A DNA stretch of 8,441 bases, taken from the NCBI GenBank assembly GCA_945865705.1, contig CAMBEY010000120.1, positions 1 to 8,441 on the forward strand, written 5' to 3'. Position numbers and translations under genes: made by a program. The notes below the pieces were generated by a model. The model searched no databases and was not told where the DNA came from. It saw only the letters and a program-made list of their open reading frames with translations. Of this stretch, positions 1-5,740 are shown one piece after another (positions within the stretch are counted from its first letter, which is position 1; each line of letters opens with the position of its first letter). The DNA is from Candidatus Sulfopaludibacter sp. SbA3 (GTDB lineage Bacteria > Acidobacteriota > Terriglobia > 2-12-FULL-54-10).

Positions 1-471
1 TTGCCGTATCGAGAGACGTACAAGCTGCGCGATTTTTCGAAGAGCGGATTCGTGCAGATGGCCATTGAGAATCAGGCGCCGATTCTTCCGGTAGTGGTTG
101 TCGGACATGCCGAAATTTTTCCGATCATCGGGCGGATTGATTCCACGTATCTCAAGCAACTGACGGGCTGGCCGTACTTTCCCATCGCGCCGCCGTTTCC
201 GTTTCTCCCCATGCTTCCGCTGCCCAGCAAGTGGCACATGCGCGTGCTGCCGCCCATTTCGGTTGCGGGACTCAGTCCCGCGGACGCGCAGAACAAGAAG
301 GTGGTGCATGACGTCGCGCGCTACGTCCAGAACCTGATGCAGCAAAACCTGGATCATATGCTGGCGCGGCGGAAGCATATATTCTGGGGCCGCGTGCTCG
401 ATGGCACCGCGCCGCCGCGCGATCCGTTGCCGTCCGCATTGCCAATGGACCGAGTTGCTGGAAGTGTGTAA
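1..471 (+). CDS. Lysophospholipid acyltransferase (PlsC/LPLAT family), 3' part only
   Basis: This is the C-terminal 156 residues of a membrane-associated acyltransferase that transfers an acyl chain to a lysophospholipid or related glycerolipid. The piece shows the second half of the LPLAT fold: a Phe-Ser-Lys-Ser-Gly-Phe stretch, then the AxxxxxPILPVVVVG strand (residues about 21-35), then a Pro/Phe-rich segment with PLPSKWHM (about 73-80) and the PPISV strand, which matches the 'PLPSK...GEPI' pattern of this family. The catalytic HxxxxD and the FPEGTR substrate motif lie upstream and are outside the window. The TTG at base 1 is an edge artefact, because the frame is open to the boundary. The gene stops at 471, 15 bp before the carotenoid oxygenase on the same strand, so co-transcription is likely. 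The family call is firm; the exact substrate cannot be read from this fragment. Confidence 0.82.
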   Translation: MPYRETYKLRDFSKSGFVQMAIENQAPILPVVVVGHAEIFPIIGRIDSTYLKQLTGWPYFPIAPPFPFLPMLPLPSKWHMRVLPPISVAGLSPADAQNKKVVHDVARYVQNLMQQNLDHMLARRKHIFWGRVLDGTAPPRDPLPSALPMDRVAGSV

Positions 472-486
472 CTGGGCGAGTGACTC

Positions 487-2043
487 ATGACGGATGCGAA
501 GATGATGAAAAATCAAATCGACCCAGCGCCGGGGCTGGAGAAATGTTTTCTCTTTGACGCGGTGGAAGACCGCTATGAGATTCCCGGTATTTCGGGCCGC
601 GTTCCGGAGTGGCTGCGCGGCGACTACACGGTCAACGGTCCGGCGCGCTTCGAGCGGAGCGGCTTCCGCTACAAGCATTGGCTGGATGGCGACGGGATGG
701 TTTGCGCGCTGCGGTTTCACGAGGACGGCGTGCGCTTCACCAGCCGCTTCGTCGGCACGCCGAAGCTGCGTGAGGAAGATCAGGCGGGACGCTTCCTCTA
801 TCGCGGATTCGGCACCGCGTTCGCGGGCGACCGTCTGCATCGCGGCGTGATGCTGGAGCCTCCCGTCAACGTCAGCGTCTATCGCTTCGCCGGGCGTTTG
901 CTGGCGTTTGGCGAGCAGACACTGCCCATAGAACTCGATGCGGACACATTGGAAACGCGCGGCGAATTCGATTTTCACAGCAAGTTGAACGAGGTGAGTC
1001 CATTCGCGGCGCATCCGAAGTTTGATCCAGTGAGCGGGCATCTGTTTAACTTCGGCATCTCCTTCGCCGCCGCCAATCCCGTGCTGACGCTCTATGAGTT
1101 TGACGCGCACGCTCACTTGTTGCGGCGCGCGCGATTCCCTATCGGACTGCCGCATTCCATTCACGATTTTGGATTGTCGGCGCGGCACGCCGTTTTCTTT
1201 CTGAGCCCGCTGCTGATGGATTTCGGAAAATTTCTGAACCAGGGAGCCAGCGTAATGGAGTCGCTGCGCTGGGAGCCGGATCGCGGGAGTCACTTATTGA
1301 TCGTTCCCCGTGGGCCCCGTGGGCCCCGTGGGCCGCGCGGGCCGCGAGTACCGAGTGAGTCGCGTTCGAATGAGTCGATTAACGTCGCGGTGGGGCGGGG
1401 CTATTGCCTGCATCTCATCAATTGTTTTGAGAGTGAGTCCGTACTCACTGTGGATATTCTGGAACTGGACGCGCCCGTGTATGGCGAGTATCAGACGATT
1501 CCAGACCTTTTCTCCACCGTCGCGCCATGCCGCCCTGTGCGCTACCGTGTGAATCTGGAAACGGGGAAGCTGGTGGATCGCGTGGCCATGGCCTACGACC
1601 GCACGCCGGATTTTCCTTCCATTGATCCTGCGCGCGCCGGAGCTGACTACAGTGATTTCTGGATGCTGGGCATCGCCGAGGCCGGCCAGCCGGGCCGAAA
1701 ATTCTTTAACCAACTCGCGCGCGGCGAGTGGCTGCACGGCGATTCTCTGCTCGGAAATATTGGGCGGGATAAAGCCGTGCATGGAGAAGTCACGCAGATT
1801 TACCAGGTGGGGCGCGGCGAGTATCTAGGCGGTGAGCCGGTGTTTGCGGCGAATCCGGAAAACCCGCACGAGGCCGTGGTCATCGTCCAGCATTTTGATA
1901 CGAGCGCCGTTGGCCCGGACGGCCACGCCGCCTGCGAGTTCCTGATCTTCGATGCGTTCGACGTGCAGGAAGGCCCCATCGCGCGCCTGCCCTTGCGACA
2001 CCGCATCCACCCCGGCTTCCACGCCAGCTTCCACTTCGCGTAG
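487..2043 (+). CDS. Carotenoid oxygenase (RPE65/CCD family)
   Basis: A 518-aa non-heme Fe(II) dioxygenase of the carotenoid-cleavage family, which oxidatively cleaves double bonds in carotenoids, apocarotenoids or stilbene-like compounds. All four expected iron-ligand histidines can be placed: H176 in AAHPKFD, H226 in SIHDFG, H309 in CLHLINCFE and H512 in GFHASF close to the C-terminus. The N-terminal WLRGDYTVNGPARFE and HWLDGDGMV blocks are also typical. Length is normal for the family. Residues 274-287 are an unusual Pro-Arg-(Gly-Pro-Arg)4 run encoded by 9-bp tandem repeats. It lies in the segment before the third ligand block, probably a surface loop, so the enzyme need not be inactivated. 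No strong ribosome-binding site precedes ATG 487, and the ATGs at 502 or 505 are alternatives. The gene follows an acyltransferase gene by 15 bp. The cleavage substrate is unknown; no carotenoid biosynthesis gene is visible nearby. Confidence 0.92.
   Translation: MTDAKMMKNQIDPAPGLEKCFLFDAVEDRYEIPGISGRVPEWLRGDYTVNGPARFERSGFRYKHWLDGDGMVCALRFHEDGVRFTSRFVGTPKLREEDQAGRFLYRGFGTAFAGDRLHRGVMLEPPVNVSVYRFAGRLLAFGEQTLPIELDADTLETRGEFDFHSKLNEVSPFAAHPKFDPVSGHLFNFGISFAAANPVLTLYEFDAHAHLLRRARFPIGLPHSIHDFGLSARHAVFFLSPLLMDFGKFLNQGASVMESLRWEPDRGSHLLIVPRGPRGPRGPRGPRVPSESRSNESINVAVGRGYCLHLINCFESESVLTVDILELDAPVYGEYQTIPDLFSTVAPCRPVRYRVNLETGKLVDRVAMAYDRTPDFPSIDPARAGADYSDFWMLGIAEAGQPGRKFFNQLARGEWLHGDSLLGNIGRDKAVHGEVTQIYQVGRGEYLGGEPVFAANPENPHEAVVIVQHFDTSAVGPDGHAACEFLIFDAFDVQEGPIARLPLRHRIHPGFHASFHFA
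1306..1347 (+). repeat. In-frame 9-bp tandem repeat (Gly-Pro-Arg codons)
   Basis: The unit GGGCCCCGT occurs twice exactly (1312-1320, 1321-1329), followed by two diverged copies (1330-1338, 1339-1347), and is preceded by a partial CCCCGT. The period is a multiple of three, so the reading frame of the oxygenase is kept and Gly-Pro-Arg is added per unit. GGGCCC is itself palindromic. This looks like replication-slippage expansion within a loop-coding region. Confidence 0.9.
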
Positions 2044-2101
2044 AAAACTCTGGCGGCTACACCTTCCAGCAAAACGCTTCGAATCAGCAAAACGCCATCA
2101 A

Positions 2102-2155
2102 ATAATTTTGATAATTTGGTGAATTTGGGCAGGATGGATAATTTGGAATATTTGG
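2102..2155. repeat. Degenerate 9-bp tandem array, block 1
   Basis: Six consecutive 9-mers can be laid end to end, with consensus ATAATTTGG. The units at 2111-2119 and 2138-2146 are identical; five of the six end in TGG and the first ends in TTG. The periodicity is exact over 54 bp and then breaks down in the G-rich stretch that follows. Confidence 0.75.
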
Positions 2156-2164
2156 CTGAAAACT

Positions 2165-2194
2165 GGGGCCCACTTGGGGGCTGGCAAGGGGGGG
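2165..2194 (+). other. Potential G-quadruplex-forming tract
   Basis: G-runs occur at 2165-2168 (4 G), 2176-2180 (5 G) and 2188-2194 (7 G, divisible into two runs of three). The loops are 7, 7 and 1 nt. This satisfies the common G3+N1-7 pattern on the plus strand. The 7-G run is flanked by GCAAG on both sides. Whether it folds in vivo is unknown. Confidence 0.5.
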
Positions 2195-2283
2195 CAAGAG
2201 TCCGATTTGTGGATCGGGTTTCCCCGAATTCCTGATTTCCGTCCACGCCAAGGTTGGGGACGGTGCTCCGAATTCCGAGCCCT

Positions 2284-2355
2284 GAAATTTGGTCAGAGTG
2301 GTCAGAACCGTGAAAGTGTGCACTTTGGGCAGAACCGCAAATTTGGACAATTTGG
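2284..2355. repeat. Degenerate 9-bp tandem array, block 2
   Basis: Eight consecutive 9-mers fit without a gap. The units are of two kinds, one ending in TTTGG or GTGG (2284-2292, 2293-2301, 2320-2328, 2338-2346, 2347-2355) and one ending in AGAACCG (2302-2310, 2329-2337). The AGAACCG units recur 27 bp apart, which hints at a higher-order 3-unit repeat. The block shares the TTTGG core with block 1. Confidence 0.75.
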
Positions 2356-2440
2356 CGGCGGACCGGGACCCGATTTATCGCCAAGTTACGGGCGAGATTT
2401 TAGGTCTTCGCGGGTCACAAATTTTGCGCCATGCGAGTGA

Positions 2441-2734
2441 CTATTTAGGGGTGGGCGGGACGAAGTCCGAAGGCGGAGCGGGCATGGAGCTGCCAGCGCC
2501 TTCGCCGAAGAAGAAGTCCTCCATGTATTTGCGGACCTTCAATTGGTCGGTGCGGTCGGCCAGGTTCAGGCGGTACTCGTTGAGGACCATCTTGAGGTGC
2601 TCGATCCACATGAGCCAGGCGTCCTCCGAGACGTTGTCGAAGATGCGCTGGCCAAAGGCGTTGTCGAAGGGCGGCTCCTTCAGGCCGGGCAGATCGCGTC
2701 CCAGCTTGATGCACTTGACCATTCGCTGACCCAT
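2441..2734 (-). CDS. yggX: Fe(II)-trafficking / oxidative damage protection protein YggX
   Basis: A 97-aa cytoplasmic protein of the YggX family, which is linked to iron handling and protection of Fe-S clusters from oxidation. It shows the family's landmarks: an N-terminal VKCIKLG with the conserved Cys (Cys8 here), then PGLKEPPF, GQRIFDNVSEDAW, a W-x-x-H-x-K-M-V-LNEYRLN block, and a C-terminal FFFGEG followed by FVPP. The length is close to the 91 residues of the E. coli protein. The frame is open further upstream (to 2827), but the ATG at 2734 is preferred because AGGAGG (complement of 2742-2747) lies 7 nt before it and because homology starts there. It is divergent from the epimerase gene, with 220 bp between the start codons. 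Confidence 0.92.
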   Translation of the reverse strand: MGQRMVKCIKLGRDLPGLKEPPFDNAFGQRIFDNVSEDAWLMWIEHLKMVLNEYRLNLADRTDQLKVRKYMEDFFFGEGAGSSMPAPPSDFVPPTPK

Positions 2735-2741
2735 CGTGATG

Positions 2742-2747
2742 CCTCCT
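2742..2747 (-). promoter_or_regulatory. Ribosome-binding site deciding the yggX start
   Basis: AGGAGG on the minus strand, 7 nt upstream of ATG 2734. It is a full match to the anti-Shine-Dalgarno core and rules in the shorter 97-aa product over the longer open frame. Confidence 0.85.
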
Positions 2748-2912
2748 GAGGTTGTTGTCCGCCATCGCTGCAACGCGGACGGACTGTGCTGTGCGCCTGT
2801 ATTTAAGCGGCTTGCGTGCGCCGCCATCGAATGACCAAGCCCGTTCTCAGGCTACGGGTTGCCATTCCCTTTTGTCAACCTCTCAGATATCCTGATGGTT
2901 TTGAGCTTCATC

Positions 2913-2936
2913 CCGCATACTTAGGCCGCATACTTA
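2913..2936. repeat. 11-bp direct repeat in the epimerase leader
   Basis: CCGCATACTTA occurs at 2913-2923 and again at 2926-2936, a 13-bp period. The second copy ends 6 bp before the AGAGGAG ribosome-binding site of the epimerase. It could be an operator pair, or CATACT could be part of a weak -10 element, but no matching -35 was found. Function is not known. Confidence 0.55.
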
Positions 2937-2954
2937 AGAACAGAGGAGACCAAC

Positions 2955-3851
2955 ATGCGTATCGCGGTTACAGGTTCGACAGGACTGGTGGGCTCAGCAT
3001 TGGTGGAAGCATTGGTGGCGGCTGGCCACACGGTGTCGCGCGTGATGCGCGATCAGCGCAAGCTGGGCGCGGGCGATGTGTTCTGGAATCCCGACACGGC
3101 CTATGTGGATACGGTGCAGCTCGATGGCTCGGACGCCATTGTTCACTTGGCTGGCGAGACCATCTCGGAGCGATGGACGCCGGCGCAGAAAGAGATGATT
3201 CACGGCAGCCGGTTGCGCGGCACACAGTTGATCGCGGAGGCCGCGCGTGCGATGTTCCGTCCGCCACAGGTGCTGGTGAGCGCGTCGGCGACGGGCTGGT
3301 ATGGCGATCGCGGCGACGAGGTGCTGCGCGAGGACTCGAAGCCCGGCAAGGGATATCTCGCCGATGTCTGCCGCGACTGGGAGACGGCGACGGAAGTGGC
3401 GTCGCGTGCCGGGATACGCGTCGTGCATGTGCGTACTGGAATTGTACTCAGCGCCAAGGGCGGCGCGCTCAAGAAGATGCTTCCGCCATTTCGCATGGGG
3501 CTAGGCGGCAAGATCGGATCGGGCCGCCAGTACATGAGTTGGATCGCGCTCGATGACACGGTCGGAGCGATATTGCACGCCATCAATACCGCGTCGTTAA
3601 AGGGTGCGGTGAATGTAGTGGCGCCCGCGCCGGTTACCAATTTGCAGTTTACGAAAGCGCTGGGCAAGGTGCTGGGACGGCCGACGATTGCTCCGCTGCC
3701 GGCGTTCGTGGTGAAGATGGTCTTCGGCGAGATGGGTGAGGAGTTGCTGCTCGGCAGTCAGCGCGTCGAGCCGACGCAGTTGCTGGCAACGGGCTTTAGC
3801 TTCCGTTATCCGGAGATCGAAGGCGCGCTGCGCCGCGCGCTGGTTGCCTGA
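2955..3851 (+). CDS. TIGR01777-family SDR epimerase (YfcH-like)
   Basis: A 298-aa cytoplasmic protein of the extended/atypical short-chain dehydrogenase family, annotated in many bacteria as TIGR01777 epimerase or YfcH/SDR39U1-like. The NAD(P)-binding Rossmann motif is GSTGLVG at residues 7-13, followed by HLAGE (64-68), the SASATGWYGDRG segment (109-120) containing the active-site region Tyr116, and RTGIVLS (160-166). The C-terminal part (about 247-298) matches DUF1731: LPAFVVKMVFGEMGEELLL, then a SQRVEP motif and a final GFSFRYPEIEGALR. Length is normal. The start is supported by AGAGGAG at 2942-2948 with 6 nt spacing. The substrate is unknown for the family in general. It is divergent from yggX, and the next gene begins 118 bp downstream with its own putative promoter. 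Confidence 0.93.
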   Translation: MRIAVTGSTGLVGSALVEALVAAGHTVSRVMRDQRKLGAGDVFWNPDTAYVDTVQLDGSDAIVHLAGETISERWTPAQKEMIHGSRLRGTQLIAEAARAMFRPPQVLVSASATGWYGDRGDEVLREDSKPGKGYLADVCRDWETATEVASRAGIRVVHVRTGIVLSAKGGALKKMLPPFRMGLGGKIGSGRQYMSWIALDDTVGAILHAINTASLKGAVNVVAPAPVTNLQFTKALGKVLGRPTIAPLPAFVVKMVFGEMGEELLLGSQRVEPTQLLATGFSFRYPEIEGALRRALVA

Positions 3852-3899
3852 TGAGACGCGCAAGCTGGAGCGCTCTTCGCGTTTCGGCGAATGGTTCCG

Positions 3900-3908
3900 T
3901 GCTACAAT
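3900..3908 (+). promoter_or_regulatory. Candidate extended -10 promoter for the decarboxylase beta/gamma unit
   Basis: TGCTACAAT matches the extended -10 pattern TGnTATAAT with one mismatch. It lies 61 bp before the gamma-subunit ATG and after the epimerase stop. No good -35 is seen at the expected distance, which an extended -10 can tolerate. Confidence 0.45.
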
Positions 3909-3969
3909 AACCGCTTTGAGGTTGCTATTGAATTTGCGCTATGCGGCAGCGCCGGTGAAATGAATCGGT

Positions 3970-4119
3970 ATGGACAACACTACTTTCGGACTAACGCTTA
4001 CCATCCTGGGCATGTCGGGAACGCTCATCAGCTTGTGGGTGTTGAGCCTGCTCATTTCGGGACTGAAGAAGATTTACCCGATCGAACCGCCCGCGCCCGC
4101 CGCGGGTAAGGAGAAATAG
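3970..4119 (+). CDS. Oxaloacetate decarboxylase-type gamma subunit (small membrane protein)
   Basis: A 49-aa protein with one hydrophobic helix (about residues 6-32, running through GLTLTILGM and LISLWVLSLLISGL), a short basic juxtamembrane KK and a Pro/Ala-rich tail ending in KEK. This topology and the position directly before a beta subunit (5 nt gap) match the OadG family, whose members anchor and help assemble the sodium-translocating decarboxylase complex. It is shorter than typical gamma subunits (around 80 aa); the C-terminal linker that carries Zn-binding or alpha-contact residues in enteric proteins is cut down. The ribosome-binding site is weak, with only a GGTGAAA at 3954-3960. It is easily missed by automatic gene calling because of its size. 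The call rests mainly on topology and context. Confidence 0.72.
   Translation: MDNTTFGLTLTILGMSGTLISLWVLSLLISGLKKIYPIEPPAPAAGKEK
4108..4113 (+). promoter_or_regulatory. Ribosome-binding site supporting the GTG start of the beta subunit
   Basis: AAGGAG lies inside the last codons of the gamma subunit, 11 nt before GTG 4125. It supports the non-ATG start and translational coupling of the two genes. Confidence 0.6.
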
Positions 4120-4124
4120 ACAGC

Positions 4125-5267
4125 GTGCTTTGGGATGCCATACTCGCCGGGTTGCAAGGGATGGTCGCGGGGACCGCGCAATTCACGTTGCAGCACTGGA
4201 TCATGATTGCCATCGGCTGCGTCATGATGTGGCTCGGAGTGGCCAAGAATCTGGAGCCGCTGCTGCTGGTGCCCATCGGCTTCGGCGCGGTCCTGGTGAA
4301 TGTTCCCGGCACCGGTCTGATGGAAGGCCACGGATTCTTGAAGGCTCTGTACGATGCGGGCATCATCACGGAACTCTTTCCCATCCTTATATTCATTGGC
4401 ATTGGAGCAATGACGGACTTCGGTCCGTTGCTCGAAAATCCGCGCATCCTGCTGTTCGGTGCGGCAGGACAGTTCGGAATCTTTCTGACCTTGTTGCTGG
4501 CTCTGGGCCTGGGATTCACGCAGTTGGAGGCGCTGGCTATCGGCATCATCGGCGCATGCGACGGGCCGACGGCGATCTATGTAACCACCAACTACGCGCC
4601 ACATCTGCTGGGCTCCGTCTCGGTCGCGGCGTATTCCTACATGGCGCTGGTGCCGATCCTGCAGCCGCCAATCATGCGCGCGCTGACCACCGACGCAGAG
4701 CGCCAGATCGTCATGCCCACCGTCAAGCGCTCGGTTTCAAAGACCACGAAGCTGGTATTTCCAATTATGGTCACTGGATTCACGGCGGTGGTCGCGCCGC
4801 TGGGCACGCCGCTGATGGGCATGCTGATGCTCGGCAATCTCTTCCGCGAAGTCGGCGGACTGGATCGTCTCGCCAAGACCGCGTCGAATGAGCTGGGCAA
4901 CATCGTAACCCTGCTGCTGGGTCTGACCATTGGAGCCACGATGCAGGCCGACCAGTTTTTGAATATCAAGACACTGGGGATTTTCGCGCTGGGCCTGATC
5001 GCCATTTCACTCGACACCGTAATGGGCGTACTCTTCGGCAAGCTGATGTGCTTTCTGACCGGCGGAAAAGTGAACCCGTTGATCGGCGCCGCGGGCATCT
5101 CGGCGCTGCCGATGGCGGCTCGCGTGGTGCAGAATGAGGGCCAGCGCTACAACAAGAAAAATCATCTCCTGATGCACGCCATGGGAGCCAACACCGGTGG
5201 GCAGGTGGGTTCGATCATGGCCGCGGCGATCATGCTTTCCATTGTGAATGCTCTCGGCATTCATTAA
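4125..5267 (+). CDS. Sodium ion-translocating decarboxylase beta subunit (OadB/GcdB/MmdB family)
   Basis: A 380-aa polytopic inner-membrane protein that couples decarboxylation of the carboxybiotin made by the alpha subunit to Na+ export. The family signature blocks are present: FIGIGAMTDFGPLL (about 90-103), IIGACDGPTAIYVT (141-154) with Asp146 corresponding to the essential Asp of region IIIa (Asp203 in the Klebsiella enzyme), PLGTPLMGMLMLGNL (225-239), LPMAARVVQ (328-336) and MGANTGGQVGSIMAAA near the C-terminus (about 353-368). Many strongly hydrophobic segments agree with the known multi-helix fold. The start is GTG at 4125, 5 nt after the gamma stop. No alpha subunit (carboxyltransferase plus biotin domain) lies upstream or downstream in the window, so the substrate (oxaloacetate, methylmalonyl-CoA, glutaconyl-CoA or malonate) cannot be decided here. 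Confidence 0.94.
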   Translation: MLWDAILAGLQGMVAGTAQFTLQHWIMIAIGCVMMWLGVAKNLEPLLLVPIGFGAVLVNVPGTGLMEGHGFLKALYDAGIITELFPILIFIGIGAMTDFGPLLENPRILLFGAAGQFGIFLTLLLALGLGFTQLEALAIGIIGACDGPTAIYVTTNYAPHLLGSVSVAAYSYMALVPILQPPIMRALTTDAERQIVMPTVKRSVSKTTKLVFPIMVTGFTAVVAPLGTPLMGMLMLGNLFREVGGLDRLAKTASNELGNIVTLLLGLTIGATMQADQFLNIKTLGIFALGLIAISLDTVMGVLFGKLMCFLTGGKVNPLIGAAGISALPMAARVVQNEGQRYNKKNHLLMHAMGANTGGQVGSIMAAAIMLSIVNALGIH

Positions 5268-5400
5268 TTTTATCGCTCTATAATCGATACGAAATTATGT
5301 CAATTTACTCCAATATTTAATATAAGAACATTGTTTTCTTACCGTTAAATATTAGTATATTACGCTCATATTAATTATATTGATGGAGCTAATCGACGAC
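5268..5400. other. AT-rich intergenic segment upstream of the groESL promoter
   Basis: By direct count 31 of the 120 bases from 5281 to 5400 are G or C (26%), in contrast with the GC-rich coding DNA on both sides. No open frame of note or clear terminator for the beta-subunit gene is visible; the best hairpin is a weak AT-rich one (TAAGAA 5323-5328 with TTCTTA 5336-5341). The segment sits directly before the groESL -35 and could act as an UP element or intrinsic bend. That role is inferred. Confidence 0.65.
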
Positions 5401-5407
5401 TTTTCAC

Positions 5408-5437
5408 TTGACAAAGCCATAGTGCGCTCCATATACT
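5408..5437 (+). promoter_or_regulatory. groESL sigma70-type promoter
   Basis: TTGACA (5408-5413) is a perfect -35. It is followed after 18 bp by TATACT (5432-5437), a five-of-six match to the -10. Transcription would start near 5444, inside the CIRCE element, which is the usual arrangement for HrcA-repressed chaperone promoters. Confidence 0.88.
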
Positions 5438-5462
5438 GGCACTCGTCTGCACTGAGTGCTAA
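5436..5462 (+). promoter_or_regulatory. CIRCE operator (HrcA-binding site)
   Basis: Inverted repeat CTGGCACTC (5436-5444), 9-nt spacer, GAGTGCTAA (5454-5462). The right half is a perfect match to the CIRCE consensus TTAGCACTC-N9-GAGTGCTAA; the left half differs at two outer positions. It overlaps the end of the -10 and the expected start site. HrcA binding here would repress groESL at normal temperature and release it on heat shock. Confidence 0.95.
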
Positions 5463-5740
5463 TTGACATGAGTACTCTGAAATCCGGTTCGCTTGAACTG
5501 GAATGTCAGCAGAAGTTTTCCAGGCGAAGGAGCACCACCGAAGATTGAGTCCGCTTGTGGTTCAAGGCGTAACCCCGATAACAAATTGTTGATTGGCGAT
5601 GCTGCGATTGAGGGCATGGAAGCAAAGGTGCCTATCCGTGGTCTGCGCCGCAGAGCCGGTTGGCGAAAATTGAGTTTGAAGTGAGCTGACTGGATACCAG
5701 TCAGTACGTGAGCAAGCAAAGAGCGAAAGGAGCAAGACTA
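5463..5740 (+). other. Long groES 5' leader with hairpins
   Basis: About 280-300 nt separate the expected start site from the groES ATG. Structures visible: TGACAT (5464-5469) pairs with ATGTCA (5503-5508) and encloses CCGGTTC (5484-5490) pairing with GAACTGG (5495-5501, one G-U); an inverted repeat TCTGCG-C-CGCAGA (5642-5654); and a perfect 8-bp hairpin (5686-5704). Short open frames occur (for example ATG 5468 to stop 5548, 26 codons), but none has a ribosome-binding site or recognisable product. The leader may affect mRNA stability, processing or temperature response; this is inference. Confidence 0.55.
5686..5704 (+). promoter_or_regulatory. Perfect hairpin just upstream of the groES ribosome-binding site
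   Basis: CTGACTGG-ATA-CCAGTCAG, an 8-bp perfect stem with a 3-nt loop, 36 nt before ATG 5741. The hexamer GTGAGC flanks it on both sides (5681-5686, 5708-5713). There is no T-run, so it is not an intrinsic terminator. It could be an RNase processing or stability element. Confidence 0.6.

Larger units (their letters stand above)
2044..2440. other. 397-bp non-coding, repeat-rich intergenic region
   Basis: This stretch lies between the convergent ends of the oxygenase and yggX genes. I find no credible gene in it: open frames on both strands are low-complexity, lack ribosome-binding sites and resemble no family I know. It holds two 9-bp periodic arrays (2102-2155 and 2284-2355), a G-rich tract (2165-2194) and a 9-bp direct repeat CCGAATTCC at 2224-2232 and 2268-2276. 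No hairpin with a T-run that would serve as a conventional terminator for either flanking gene was seen. Confidence 0.7.

Noticed and set aside
1294..1782. A 162-codon minus-strand frame opposite the carotenoid oxygenase
   Set aside because: Shadow of the oxygenase codons; its C-terminal Pro-Thr-Gly repeats are just the 9-bp repeat read backwards.
2174..2440. An 88-codon plus-strand frame with Phe-Gly-Gln and Gln-Asn-Arg repeats
   Set aside because: It lies across the 9-bp arrays, starts at a TTG without a ribosome-binding site, and its repeats follow directly from the DNA period. No family is recognised.
2044..2440. Possible CRISPR array
   Set aside because: The units are 9 bp, degenerate and contiguous, with no spacers of 25-40 bp.
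2735..2827. N-terminal extension of YggX to the upstream ATG at 2827
   Set aside because: A perfect AGGAGG lies 7 nt before ATG 2734, and YggX homology begins there.
3891..4109. A 72-codon frame overlapping the gamma-subunit gene
   Set aside because: Out of frame with a clear single-helix gamma subunit in the right position; its residues are hydrophilic, without family resemblance.
5468..5548. A 26-codon frame in the groES leader, considered as a leader peptide
   Set aside because: No ribosome-binding site, no regulatory amino-acid run, and it overlaps the 5464-5508 stem.
5493..5684. A 63-codon frame in the groES leader
   Set aside because: It starts at TTG with no ribosome-binding site; the only internal ATG (5616) also lacks one at proper spacing. 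It resembles no family I know, though its basic C-terminal end made me look twice.
5708..5740. GroES starting at GTG 5708
   Set aside because: The extra 11 residues are not part of GroES, and AAAGGAG sits correctly before ATG 5741.
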